Positions 33,837 to 41,993 of a DNA stretch of 64,000 nucleotides are shown piece after piece. Position 1 is the stretch's first letter, and each line of letters opens with the position of its first letter. The DNA is from Ponticoccus alexandrii (GTDB lineage Bacteria > Pseudomonadota > Alphaproteobacteria > Rhodobacterales > Rhodobacteraceae). Where the stretch lies: the NCBI RefSeq assembly GCF_016806125.1, contig NZ_CP047166.1, forward strand, positions 1,364,001-1,428,000, written 5' to 3'. Position numbers and translations under genes: made by a program. Under the pieces are notes generated by a model. That model was not told where the DNA came from. It saw only the letters and a list, made by a program, of their open reading frames with translations, and searched no databases.

Positions 33837-34530
33837 GGGTCAGGCCCCCGTCGATGCGCAGGTTCTGTCCGGTCATGTAGCCGCCCCCCTCGGAGGCGAG
33901 CCAGGAGATCAGCGACGACACCTCGGCCGCGCGACCGTAGCGGCCCATCGGGATGCGCCCGCGGCGGTCCTCGGTCTCGGGCAGGCTGTCGATAAAGCCG
34001 GGCATGACATTGTTCATGCGAATGTTCTCCGCAGCGTACTTGTCCGCATAGAGCTTGGCGAAGGCGGCAAGCCCCGCGCGAAACACACCAGAGGTCGGAA
34101 AGAGAGGGTCCGGCTCGAACGCAGCGAAGGTCGAAATGTTGATGATCGCGCCGCCACCCTGGCGTTGCATGATCGGCGTGACAAGCCGCGTGGGCCGGAT
34201 CGCATTCAGGAGGTAGATATCCATGCCCTCGTGCCAGTCCTGGTCGGAAATATCGAGGACAGGGCCCTTCGGCCCATGCCCGGCGGAATTGACCAGCACG
34301 TCGATCCGCCCCCAGCGGTCCATCGCGCCATCGACCAGCGCAGTCAGGTCGGCGACTGAGCGGTTCGAACCGGTCACGCCGAATCCGCCCAGATCCTTGC
34401 CGAGAGCCTCGCCCTTGCCCGAAGACGAGAGAATGCCGACACGAAACCCATCTTCAGCCAGCCGCCGTGCGGCATCTGCGCCCATTCCACTTCCGCCAGC
34501 GGTGACCAGCGCAACCTTTTCTACTGCCAT
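33826..34530 (-). CDS. Short-chain dehydrogenase/reductase (SDR)
   Basis: The product has 234 residues. It has a cofactor-binding T-A-G-G-S-G-M-G (TGxxxGxG variant with Ala), N-S-A-G-H in place of NNAG, and Ser in I-I-N-I-S-T. Where the catalytic YxxxK would be it reads F-R-A-G-L-A-A-F-A-K, so the catalytic Tyr appears replaced by Phe. The C-terminal S-E-G-G-G-Y-M-T-G-Q is typical. The start at 34530 has a perfect AAGGAGG site. It is divergent from a LysR gene, which likely controls it. Confidence 0.85.
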   Translation of the reverse strand: MAVEKVALVTAGGSGMGADAARRLAEDGFRVGILSSSGKGEALGKDLGGFGVTGSNRSVADLTALVDGAMDRWGRIDVLVNSAGHGPKGPVLDISDQDWHEGMDIYLLNAIRPTRLVTPIMQRQGGGAIINISTFAAFEPDPLFPTSGVFRAGLAAFAKLYADKYAAENIRMNNVMPGFIDSLPETEDRRGRIPMGRYGRAAEVSSLISWLASEGGGYMTGQNLRIDGGLTRAV

Positions 34531-34627
34531 GACAGCCTCCTTAATGCTTCCGATCCAAGATAGTGGGGACTGGCCACGCACACGAACCAGAATTGACGCC
34601 GCATGACAGTAGAAATACTACTGGTGA

Positions 34628-35554
34628 ATGGTCGACCTCCCTCCCCTGAACGCGCTGCGCGCCTTTGAAGCCGCTGGCCGCCACCTGAACTTCCGCGCGG
34701 CCGCGGACGAATTGGGCGTGACGCAGGGTGCCGTCGCGCAGCAGGTGCGGGGGCTCGAGGATCATGTCGGTATGCCGCTTTTTGAGCGGCTCCCGAAGGG
34801 TCTGGCCTTCACGGCAGCGGGACGCGGTTACCATGCGCGCGTCGCCGAGGCGTTTGCGACCCTGCGTGAGGCATCGGCGATCCTGCAGCCACAGCCTGCG
34901 AAGGTCCTGATCAGCGTTGCGCCGACATTCGCAGCGAAATGGCTCATTCCGCACCTTCCAGATTTCACGGCGAGCCATCCCGACATCGACCTGCGGATCC
35001 TCGCGACGGAAAGGCTGTCGAGCTTTCATGCCGACGGCATCGATCTGGCGGTTCGCCTCGGCGAGCCGCCATTCGGAGCCGCGCTCGACGCGCATCGCCT
35101 GTTTCGGCAGGAAATCGTCGCGGTGGCCTCGGCCGGGATCATGGCCGAGCAGCCCAGCCCGCTCGATATGACAGCTTTGGAGGCGCTGCCCAAGCTGCAC
35201 GACACGCATGATCTCTGGCCGTCGTTTCTCAGGTTGTGCGGCGCCAAGCAAAGCCGGGGGCGCGATATCCGCATGAGCCAGACGGCGCTGGCCATCGACG
35301 CGGCCATGGCTGGCCAGGGCGTGGCGCTCGTCAGCCGGTTTCTCGTCGCCGCCGATCTGGAGGCTGGGCGGCTGGTGCAGGCCGTCCCGCAGGTGCTGCG
35401 CGGACCGGGTGATTACTTCCTGCTTGCACGGCGCGGCGCAAAGCGAACCGAGGCTGCGGAGGAAGCTTTTCGGTGGCTGGTCGAAGCGGCCGATCCGGAA
35501 AGCGCGGAAGGCGCGCATACCGTCACCTCTCGTCAGGCAGCGCAGGACAACTGA
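34628..35554 (+). CDS. LysR-family transcriptional regulator (GcvA-like)
   Basis: The 308-residue protein has an N-terminal winged helix (LNALRAFEAAGRHLNFRAAADELGVTQGAVAQQVRGLE). A periplasmic-binding-like effector domain follows (V-L-I-S-V-A-P-T-F-A-A-K-W-L-I-P, D-I-D-L-R-I, G-I-D-L-A-V-R). This is the arrangement of GcvA-type LysR regulators. It is divergent from the SDR gene across a 97-base gap containing probable operator sites, the classical LysR layout. It sits in the same direction as, and six bases before, the tail terminator gene. Confidence 0.9.
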   Translation: MVDLPPLNALRAFEAAGRHLNFRAAADELGVTQGAVAQQVRGLEDHVGMPLFERLPKGLAFTAAGRGYHARVAEAFATLREASAILQPQPAKVLISVAPTFAAKWLIPHLPDFTASHPDIDLRILATERLSSFHADGIDLAVRLGEPPFGAALDAHRLFRQEIVAVASAGIMAEQPSPLDMTALEALPKLHDTHDLWPSFLRLCGAKQSRGRDIRMSQTALAIDAAMAGQGVALVSRFLVAADLEAGRLVQAVPQVLRGPGDYFLLARRGAKRTEAAEEAFRWLVEAADPESAEGAHTVTSRQAAQDN

Positions 35555-35559
35555 GCCAC

Positions 35560-35979
35560 ATGCCCACCCCTCGCGAAACTATCCTCGCCGCGCTGCATGC
35601 GCGGCTCTCGGCGCTGCCCGCTACCACCCTGCGCGGTGAGGTCCTGCCCGAGCGCTTGCCCGCTGCGGGCCTTCTGATCCTGCGCGATGGCGAGCCGGGC
35701 GAGCCCGAGGTGACGCTCTCGCCGCTGGCCTACCACTACCAGCATCGGGCCGAGATCGAGGCGATTGTGCAGGGCGCCGACCGTGACGCCGCCCTCGATA
35801 CGCTCTGCGCCAGCGTGGGTACGACAATTGCAGCCGACCGCACGCTTGGCGGGCTCTGCGACTGGGTCGAGGCGGAGGCGCCGCGCCCGGTCGATCTGCC
35901 TGTCGAGGGCGCGGCCAGCCTGAAGGCCGCCGTGATCCTGGTGGTGCTTCACTATTCCACGGCCGACCCGCTCGGCTGA
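35560..35979 (+). CDS. Phage tail terminator-like protein
   Basis: This 139-residue protein has RETILAALHARLSALPATTLRGEVLPERLP, L-S-P-L-A-Y-H-Y-Q-H-R-A-E-I-E, and a C terminus (LKAAVILVVLHYSTADPLG). It is the alpha/beta layout of tail terminators/minor tail U proteins that cap the tail tube. It directly precedes the tail tube gene. The longer upstream frame overlaps the LysR gene and was not used. Confidence 0.72.
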   Translation: MPTPRETILAALHARLSALPATTLRGEVLPERLPAAGLLILRDGEPGEPEVTLSPLAYHYQHRAEIEAIVQGADRDAALDTLCASVGTTIAADRTLGGLCDWVEAEAPRPVDLPVEGAASLKAAVILVVLHYSTADPLG

Positions 35980-36003
35980 TCCCCGCAACCCAAGGAGAAC
36001 ACC

Positions 36004-36945
36004 ATGGCACGAGCCCAGGGGGCGCGGGCGCTGATGGCGCTTGCGTTCGAGACGACCTATGGAACGCCGCCAGTCAGCGGCTTCACCCGCATGCCCTTTG
36101 CCAGCACGTCGCTCGGGGCGGAACAGCCACTCCTCAACTCGGAGCTTCTCGGCTACGGCCGCGACCCGCTGGCGCCGATCAAGGACGCGGTCACGGCCGA
36201 CGGCGATGTGGTGGTGCCGCTCGACGCAGAGGCGTTCGGCTTCTGGCTGAAGGCGGCGTTCGGCGCGCCCACGACCACCGGCGCGGAGGCGCCGTACACC
36301 CACGAGTTCCAGTCGGGGTCGTGGACGCTGCCCAGCATGTCGATCGAGACCGGTATGCCCGAGGTCCCGCGGTACGCGATGTACTCGGGATGCGTGCTCG
36401 ACCAGATCACCTGGCAGATGCAGCGCTCCGGCCTGCTGACCGCAACCGCGCGGCTGGTGGCGCAGGGCGAGACGGTCGGGACCACGACGAGCGCGGGGAC
36501 ACCCGCCGCGCTGGAGCTGAAGCGCTTCGGGCATTTCAACGGGGCGATCACGCGGAATGGGACCGCCCTCGGCAACGTGGTTTCGGCCGAGATCACCTAT
36601 GCCAACAACCTCGACCGGATCGAGACCATCCGGAGCGATGGCCGCATCGACGGCGCGGACCCGTCCATCGCGGCGCTGACCGGCCGGATCGAGGTGCGGT
36701 TCGCCGACCAGACGCTGGTGACGCAGGCGATCAATGGCGAGGCCTGCGAGATGGAGTTCGCCTACGTCCTGCCGTCCGGCGAGAGCTTCACCGTCACGGT
36801 GCACGCCGTCTATCTCCCGCGCCCGCGCATCGAGATTTCCGGGCCGCAGGGCGTGCAGGCGACCTTCGACTGGCAGGCAGCCCGCGACAGCGTCGTCGGC
36901 CGGATGTGCACCGCCACCCTCGTGAACGACATAGAGGTGTACTGA
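36004..36945 (+). CDS. Phage major tail tube protein
   Basis: The product has 313 residues and a strong AAGGAG site. It has A-L-A-F-E-T-T-Y-G-T-P-P near the start, a repeated beta pattern (G-D-V-V-V-P-L-D), Y-T-H-E-F-Q-S-G and L-P-S-M-S-I-E-T-G, then D-G-R-I-D-G-A-D-P-S. This is typical of the tail tube proteins of GTA-like and siphovirus tails. It would polymerise around the tape measure. The stop overlaps the next start by one base (TGATG). Confidence 0.85.
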   Translation: MARAQGARALMALAFETTYGTPPVSGFTRMPFASTSLGAEQPLLNSELLGYGRDPLAPIKDAVTADGDVVVPLDAEAFGFWLKAAFGAPTTTGAEAPYTHEFQSGSWTLPSMSIETGMPEVPRYAMYSGCVLDQITWQMQRSGLLTATARLVAQGETVGTTTSAGTPAALELKRFGHFNGAITRNGTALGNVVSAEITYANNLDRIETIRSDGRIDGADPSIAALTGRIEVRFADQTLVTQAINGEACEMEFAYVLPSGESFTVTVHAVYLPRPRIEISGPQGVQATFDWQAARDSVVGRMCTATLVNDIEVY

Positions 36946-37400
36946 TGCTCGCTCTCGACCTGACCAACGCTCCGCGCTGGCATGATCTCGTGCCAGGTGT
37001 GCGGGTGGAGCTGCGCCCACTGACCACGGCGCTGATGGTGGCGACCCGCAGTGACCCCGCCGTCGAGGCGGTGCCTGAGGAGGCTTCCGACGAAGAACGC
37101 GCGGTCGCCTTCGCCAAGGCGCTCGCGCGCCGCGCCGTGCTCGCCTGGGAGGGCATCGGCGATGCCGACGGCAACGCGATCGACCCGAGCCCCGAGGCCA
37201 TCGACGCGCTGCTCGACGTCTGGCCGATCTTCGAAGCCTTCCAGCTGACCTACGTCTCGAAAGGCCTGATGCTGGAACAGGAAAAAAACGTCTCCGCGCT
37301 CTTGCCGAATGGTCCTTCGGCGGGGGCGAGCGATACTGCCAAGCCTGCGCACCCTACGAGGGCCGCGAGCAAGCCTGCCCGGACTGCCCGGCGCGGCTGA
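36945..37400 (+). CDS. Tail assembly chaperone, zero-frame product (gpG-like)
   Basis: This 151-residue protein has the helical, acidic character of gpG-type chaperones (LRPLTTALMVATRSDP...EERAVAFAKALARRAVLAWEG), then P-I-F-E-A-F-Q-L-T-Y. After a run of seven A at 37282-37288 the zero-frame tail becomes low-complexity Ala/Ser/Lys, as expected when the biological sequence continues in another frame. It sits between tail tube and tape measure, where gpG genes always lie. Confidence 0.8.
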   Translation: MLALDLTNAPRWHDLVPGVRVELRPLTTALMVATRSDPAVEAVPEEASDEERAVAFAKALARRAVLAWEGIGDADGNAIDPSPEAIDALLDVWPIFEAFQLTYVSKGLMLEQEKNVSALLPNGPSAGASDTAKPAHPTRAASKPARTARRG

Positions 37401-37639
37401 ACCGTCCGGAAACTCCGGAGGGTTGGCAGGTCTGGGACCTGGTCGGCCGTCTCGGTGGCCAGCTGCGTGTCCTGCCCGGCGCGGTGATCGGGTGGGACAT
37501 GTCGGCGGCGCTGGCGCTCGGTGACGCGCTCGGCGTGCCGCCGCTCGCCATGGCCGAACTGCTGCCCGTCATCGAAGCGGTGATGGTCGCCAAACTCAAC
37601 GAACAGATGGATCATTCCCATGGCGGAAAAACGGGTTAG
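36945..37639 (+). CDS. Tail assembly chaperone, -1 frameshift product (gpGT-like)
   Basis: The slippery heptamer A-AAA-AAC lies at 37283-37289, exactly in phase: zero-frame codons are AAA (37284-37286) and AAC (37287-37289). Slipping back one base gives a 116-codon extension to a TAG at 37637-37639. The extension begins R-L-R-A-L-A-E-W-S-F-G-G-G-E-R and has a Cys-rich motif (Y-C-Q-A-C-A-P-Y-E...A-C-P-D-C-P-A-R). It continues with W-Q-V-W-D-L-V-G-R-L-G-G-Q-L-R-V and a helical end. The full product would be 231 residues and overlaps the tape-measure start by 20 bases. This mirrors lambda gpG/gpGT. Confidence 0.75.
37283..37289 (+). promoter_or_regulatory. Programmed -1 ribosomal frameshift site A AAA AAC
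   Basis: This is a canonical X-XXY-YYZ heptamer in the zero frame of the tail assembly chaperone gene. The run of seven A is unusual in this high-GC context, and the -1 frame downstream is coding-like for 116 codons while the zero frame loses coding character. GC-rich sequence follows, in which a stimulatory structure could form. I did not fold it. Confidence 0.75.
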
Positions 37640-40034
37640 CGTCCGCCTCGCGGCCGTGGGCGGACGGCAGGTGCGTGCCGAACTGGAGGGCGTGGGCGAA
37701 GCCGGATCGCGTGGCTTCGGACGGCTGAGCCGGGAGATGGAAGCGGCCAACGCCCGGCTGGCGGCGTTTTCTCGTCGTGTAGCTGTGGCTGCAGCCGCCG
37801 CCGTGGCAGCCGCTGCAGCCGCTGGCGTGGCAATGATCCGGTCCGGCCTGCAGACCGTCGATGCGCAGGCGAAGCTCGCGCAGTCGTTGGGGACCACGGT
37901 CGCCTCGATCCAGACGCTGGAGCGGGCGGGCGAACTTGCGGGCGTGTCGATGTCCGGCATCGAGCAGGCGACGAAGGATCTGACGCGCCGCCTCAGCCAG
38001 GCGGCCGCCGGAACCGGTCCCGCCGCCGACGCGCTGGACCGGCTGGGGCTGTCCGCCACCGACCTGATCGCTCTGCCGCTGGACCAGCGTGTAGGCGCGA
38101 TCAACGCGGCGATCGAGAACTTCGTCCCTGCTGCCGAGCGCGCGGCTGTCGCGGGCCAGCTCTTCGGCGAGGAAGGCTCCATCGCCATGTCGCGGATCGA
38201 TACCGCGACGCTGCGACAGGCGACGGAGGACGTCCTCGCCTTCGGTGTCGTCGTGTCGGAGCAGGACGCCGACCGGATCGAGCGCACGAATGACGCGATC
38301 TCCCGGCTTGGGCTGATCTGGCGCGGGTTGTCGAACCAGCTGGCCGTCGCCGCGGCCCCCGCGCTGGAGGCCGTCGCCAACGCGATGGCTGCGGTCGCCA
38401 GCAGGACCGGCCCGCTCGGCATCGCGATCCGCGGCCTCTTCGATAACATTGGCCGCCTGACCACCTATGCCGCCACCTTTGCGGCCTTCCTTGCGGGGCG
38501 CTGGGTAGCTGGCATGGCCGTTGCGGCGCTCTCTGTGCGCGGGCTGGCAACAGCGCTCGTCGTGCTGCGCGGCGCGCTGATCCGCACCGGCATCGGGGCG
38601 CTGATCGTCGGCGCGGGCGAGCTCGTCTATCAGTTTACCCGCCTCGTCTCCGGTGCGGGCGGCTTCGGCGAGGCGATGTCGCTCCTGAAGGACGTCGCTG
38701 TCGAGGTCTGGGAACGGATCCGCATGGGCGCCGCAGCGGCGGGTGCCGCCGCCACGGCGATGTTCTTCGACCTGAAGGCAGACGCCGCGTCGGGCATGCA
38801 GAGCGCCATCGAGAGCGTGGTGGCTTTCGGCAACACCGCCGCGAACACGTTCGAGGGCGCCTACGAGGCGATCAAGGCGATCTGGGGCCTGCTGCCCGCC
38901 GCCATCGGCGATCTGGCGTTCCAGGCGGCCAACAGCCTGGTCGACGGCGTCGAGGCGATGCTGAACGGCGTGGTCTCGCGCATCAACGGCTTCATCGGCG
39001 GCATCAACCAGGGGCTCGAAGCCCTCGGGTCGGAGCGGCGCATCTCGCTGGTGCCCGATCTCGACCTCGGCGAGATCGAGAACCGCTTCGAGGGCGCGGC
39101 GACGGCAGCAACCACCGCAGCGCAGGCGGCGTTCGACCGGGCCTTCGAGGACAATCCGCTCTCCGCGCCCGATCTCGGTCTGACCGAGGCGGCGAACAGG
39201 GCGCTCGAGTCCGCGAACCTCTATCGCGGCGCCGCGCGCGATCTCGCCGAGGGAGCCCGTGCACCCCTCGAAAGCTGGCAGGCGCTGCGCGATGCGGTGC
39301 GCGGCACCGACGAGGCAAGCGCTGATGCGCTGACCGAGGCCACGGGCGCAGCCGAGCGACTCGAGACGGCACTCGGCGATGCCGGACGCGCCGCCACGGG
39401 TGCAGGTGCGGCGGCCGGGGCGGCTGCCGCTGCAGCGGAGCCCGCGACCGAGGCCGCCGTCACCGGCTGGCAGGCGGTCACCGCCGCGCTGTCGGATTAC
39501 GCCAGCAAGGCGCGCGAGATCGGCGGCGACATCGGCCAGAGCCTCGTCGGCGCTTTCCAATCGGCCGAGAACGCGGTGGGCCAGTTCGTGAAGACCGGCA
39601 AGCTGAACTTCCGCGACCTGGTTACCTCGCTGCTGGCTGATCTCGCCCAACTCGCGGCGCGGCGGTTCATCCTGGGGCCGATCGCCAATGCGCTCTCTGG
39701 CGTGTTCTCCGGGGCGGGTGGCATCTTTGCCAACGTCCTGCACGCGGGCGGGATGGTCGGATCGGCTGGGCCCTCGAGGATGGTCCCGGCCATGGTTTTT
39801 GCCGCCGCGCCCCGGATGCATTCAGGCGGCATGGCCGGGCTTCGCCACGATGAGGTGCCCGCGATCCTGCAGCGCGGCGAGCGTGTGCTGTCGCGGCAGG
39901 AGGCGCAGAGCTACGGCGCGGGCGGCGTGAACGTCACGATCATGGCGCGTGACGCCGAGAGCTTCCGCCAGTCCCGCACGCAGGTCGCGGCGGACATCGC
40001 CCGCGCCGTCTCGCTCGGGCGGAGGGGCATGTGA
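37620..40034 (+). CDS. Phage tail tape measure protein
   Basis: The product has 804 residues. It is Ala-rich with long coiled or amphipathic helices and several hydrophobic stretches (R-V-A-V-A-A-A-A-A-V; W-V-A-G-M-A-V-A-A-L-S-V-R-G-L-A). It has the lambda-type C-terminal features L-N-F-R-D-L-V-T-S-L-L-A-D-L-A-Q-L and H-S-G-G-M-A-G-L-R-H-D-E-V-P-A-I-L-Q-R-G-E. Tape measures set tail length and are extruded at infection. At 804 residues it predicts a tail of roughly 120 nm by the usual 0.15 nm per residue rule. Confidence 0.92.
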   Translation: MAEKRVSVRLAAVGGRQVRAELEGVGEAGSRGFGRLSREMEAANARLAAFSRRVAVAAAAAVAAAAAAGVAMIRSGLQTVDAQAKLAQSLGTTVASIQTLERAGELAGVSMSGIEQATKDLTRRLSQAAAGTGPAADALDRLGLSATDLIALPLDQRVGAINAAIENFVPAAERAAVAGQLFGEEGSIAMSRIDTATLRQATEDVLAFGVVVSEQDADRIERTNDAISRLGLIWRGLSNQLAVAAAPALEAVANAMAAVASRTGPLGIAIRGLFDNIGRLTTYAATFAAFLAGRWVAGMAVAALSVRGLATALVVLRGALIRTGIGALIVGAGELVYQFTRLVSGAGGFGEAMSLLKDVAVEVWERIRMGAAAAGAAATAMFFDLKADAASGMQSAIESVVAFGNTAANTFEGAYEAIKAIWGLLPAAIGDLAFQAANSLVDGVEAMLNGVVSRINGFIGGINQGLEALGSERRISLVPDLDLGEIENRFEGAATAATTAAQAAFDRAFEDNPLSAPDLGLTEAANRALESANLYRGAARDLAEGARAPLESWQALRDAVRGTDEASADALTEATGAAERLETALGDAGRAATGAGAAAGAAAAAAEPATEAAVTGWQAVTAALSDYASKAREIGGDIGQSLVGAFQSAENAVGQFVKTGKLNFRDLVTSLLADLAQLAARRFILGPIANALSGVFSGAGGIFANVLHAGGMVGSAGPSRMVPAMVFAAAPRMHSGGMAGLRHDEVPAILQRGERVLSRQEAQSYGAGGVNVTIMARDAESFRQSRTQVAADIARAVSLGRRGM

Positions 40035-40660
40035 TGGCGTTTCACGAGGTCCGGTTTCCCGACAACATCAGTCGCGGCGCGCGGGGCGGGCCGGAACGGC
40101 GAACCCAAATCGTCGAGCTCGCCTCGGGAGACGAGGAACGCAACGCCAGCTGGGCCAACTCGCGCCGCCGTTACGACGTGGCCTACGGCATCCGCCGCGC
40201 CGACGATCTGGCGGCGGTGGTCGCCTTCTTTGAGGCGCGGAATGGTCGCCTCCATGGCTTCCGCTTCAAGGACTGGGGCGACCACAAGTCCTGCCTGCCC
40301 TCGGGCACGCCATCGCCCACCGACCAGGCGATTGGCCCCGGTGATGGCACGACGACCGCCTTCCAGCTGGTGAAGCACTACGCCTCCGGTGCGCAATCCT
40401 GGACGCGGGCGATCGCCAAGCCGGTGACCGGAACCGTGCGCATCGCGCTCGCCGGGGTCGAGCAGCCCTCCGGCTGGTCCGTCGACACCGCCACTGGCGT
40501 CGTCATCTTCAGCGGCGTGCCGGGCGCTGGCGTCGCGATCACCGCGGGCTTCGAGTTCGACGTGCCGGTCCGCTTCGACACCGACGTGCTCGACGTGACG
40601 CTCGATCTCGAGCGGCTCGGCTCGATCACCTCCATTCCGCTGCTGGAACTGCGCCGATGA
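40034..40660 (+). CDS. DUF2460 distal tail protein (GTA gp12-like)
   Basis: The 208-residue protein has the family start M-A-F-H-E-V-R-F-P-D-N-I-S-R-G-A and R-R-Y-D-V-A-Y-G-I-R. F-F-E-A-R-N-G-R-L-H-G-F-R-F-K-D-W-G-D follows, and then V-I-F. This is the DUF2460/TIGR02217 signature of GTA distal tail proteins. A GTG at 40031 is an alternative start, in the GTGATG overlap with the tape-measure stop. It would form the ring between tail tube and hub. Confidence 0.9.
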   Translation: MAFHEVRFPDNISRGARGGPERRTQIVELASGDEERNASWANSRRRYDVAYGIRRADDLAAVVAFFEARNGRLHGFRFKDWGDHKSCLPSGTPSPTDQAIGPGDGTTTAFQLVKHYASGAQSWTRAIAKPVTGTVRIALAGVEQPSGWSVDTATGVVIFSGVPGAGVAITAGFEFDVPVRFDTDVLDVTLDLERLGSITSIPLLELRR

Positions 40661-41541
40661 AGACCCTCGATCCCGCTCTGCAGGCCCATCTCGACGACGG
40701 CACGACGACGCTCGCCTGGTGCTGGCGGATCGCACGTGCCGACGGCACGAGTTTCGGCTTCACTGACCACGACCGGACGCTGAGCTTCGACGGGACCGAC
40801 TTCGAGCCCGAGAGCGGATTGACGGCCTCCGAGGTCCGCACGGGCTCCGACCTGTCGGTCGATGCGCAGGACGCCGAGGGGGTGCTGACCTCCGATCGGA
40901 TCACCGAGACCGACATCCTCGACGGTCGCTGGGACAACGCCGAGGTCGAGGTCTGGCGGGTGAACTGGGCCGACACCGGCCAGCGCGTGCTGATGCGTCG
41001 CGGCGCCATCGGCCAGATCCGGCGTGGGCGTCTGGCCTTCGTCGCGGAGGTCCGTTCGCTCGCCCATGTGCTCGGCCAGACGGTCGGGCGGACGTTCCAG
41101 GCGACCTGCGATGCCGCGCTCGGCGATGCGCGCTGCGGCGTCGATCTGGAGGACCCCGCCTACAAGGGGACGGGCGCCGTCATCGATCTGCTGCGGGATC
41201 GCGCCTTCACCGCCTCCGGGCTTAGCGGCTTCACCTCAGGCTGGTTCGCCTTCGGCACCATCGAATGGACCAGCGGAGCGAACGCCGGACGACGCACCGA
41301 GGTCTTGGGCCATGACGGGACGGACGGCGTGGCGATCCTGACCCTGCTCGAAGCGCCGGTGCGCGCGATCGCCGAGGGCGACGGCTTCACCATCCGCGCG
41401 GGCTGCGACAAGCGAATGGAGACCTGCGGGCCCAAGTTCGCCAATACCGCCAACTTCCGCGGCTTCCCGCACATCCCCGGCCAGGACGCGGTGCTGCGCT
41501 ATGCAACGAAGGATGGCGGGCACGAGGGGTCGGTGCTGTGA
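40657..41541 (+). CDS. DUF2163 baseplate hub protein (GTA gp13-like)
   Basis: The 294-residue protein has L-A-W-C-W-R-I-A-R-A-D-G-T-S-F-G-F-T-D-H-D near the N terminus and C-D-A-A-L-G-D-A-R-C-G-V-D-L. The C-terminal G-C-D-K-R-M-E-T-C-G-x-K-F-A-N-x-x-N-F-R-G-F-P-H-I-P-G is the DUF2163/TIGR02218 hallmark; its cysteines may bind an iron-sulfur cluster, as reported for the Rhodobacter GTA hub. The gene overlaps both neighbours by four bases. Confidence 0.92.
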   Translation: MKTLDPALQAHLDDGTTTLAWCWRIARADGTSFGFTDHDRTLSFDGTDFEPESGLTASEVRTGSDLSVDAQDAEGVLTSDRITETDILDGRWDNAEVEVWRVNWADTGQRVLMRRGAIGQIRRGRLAFVAEVRSLAHVLGQTVGRTFQATCDAALGDARCGVDLEDPAYKGTGAVIDLLRDRAFTASGLSGFTSGWFAFGTIEWTSGANAGRRTEVLGHDGTDGVAILTLLEAPVRAIAEGDGFTIRAGCDKRMETCGPKFANTANFRGFPHIPGQDAVLRYATKDGGHEGSVL

Positions 41542-41984
41542 CGCAACCTCTCGCATCGGCCGACCCGGCGCGCGTCATCGCCATCGCGCGGTCCTGGCTC
41601 GGCACGCCGTATCACGACCAGGCCAGCCTGCGCGGTGTCGGCTGCGACTGCCTCGGGCTCGCCCGCGGCGTCTGGCGCGAGGTGGTCGGGCCAGAGCCGT
41701 TCCCGATCCCGCCCTACAGCTGCGACTGGGGCGAGACAGGCCCGCGCGAAGTTCTGGCCGAGGGCGCGGGGCGCATGATGATCGAGGTTCCTCCCGTAGA
41801 GGCCGGTCCCGGCGCGCTGGTGCTCTTCCGCATGAAGCCTCGCGCCATCGCCAAGCATGTCGGGATCCTCACCGGGCCTGACACCTTCCTCCATGCCTAC
41901 GAGCGGCTCGGCGTCATCGTAGAGCCGCTCACCCCCTCCTGGCGGCGGCGCATCGCCTTCGCCTTCCTGTTCCCGCAACGCTGA
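41538..41984 (+). CDS. NlpC/P60 family cell-wall peptidase (GTA gp14-like)
   Basis: The 148-residue protein has the catalytic Cys in G-V-G-C-D-C-L-G-L-A-R-G-V-W and the His in A-K-H-V-G-I-L-T. The P-Y-H-D-Q-A-S-L-R motif precedes them. It is the tail peptidase that opens peptidoglycan during DNA entry. The GTG start overlaps the hub stop. Gene order DUF2460, DUF2163, NlpC/P60, megatron is the same as in Rhodobacter GTA. Confidence 0.9.
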   Translation: MTQPLASADPARVIAIARSWLGTPYHDQASLRGVGCDCLGLARGVWREVVGPEPFPIPPYSCDWGETGPREVLAEGAGRMMIEVPPVEAGPGALVLFRMKPRAIAKHVGILTGPDTFLHAYERLGVIVEPLTPSWRRRIAFAFLFPQR

Positions 41985-41993
41985 GACCCCGAC

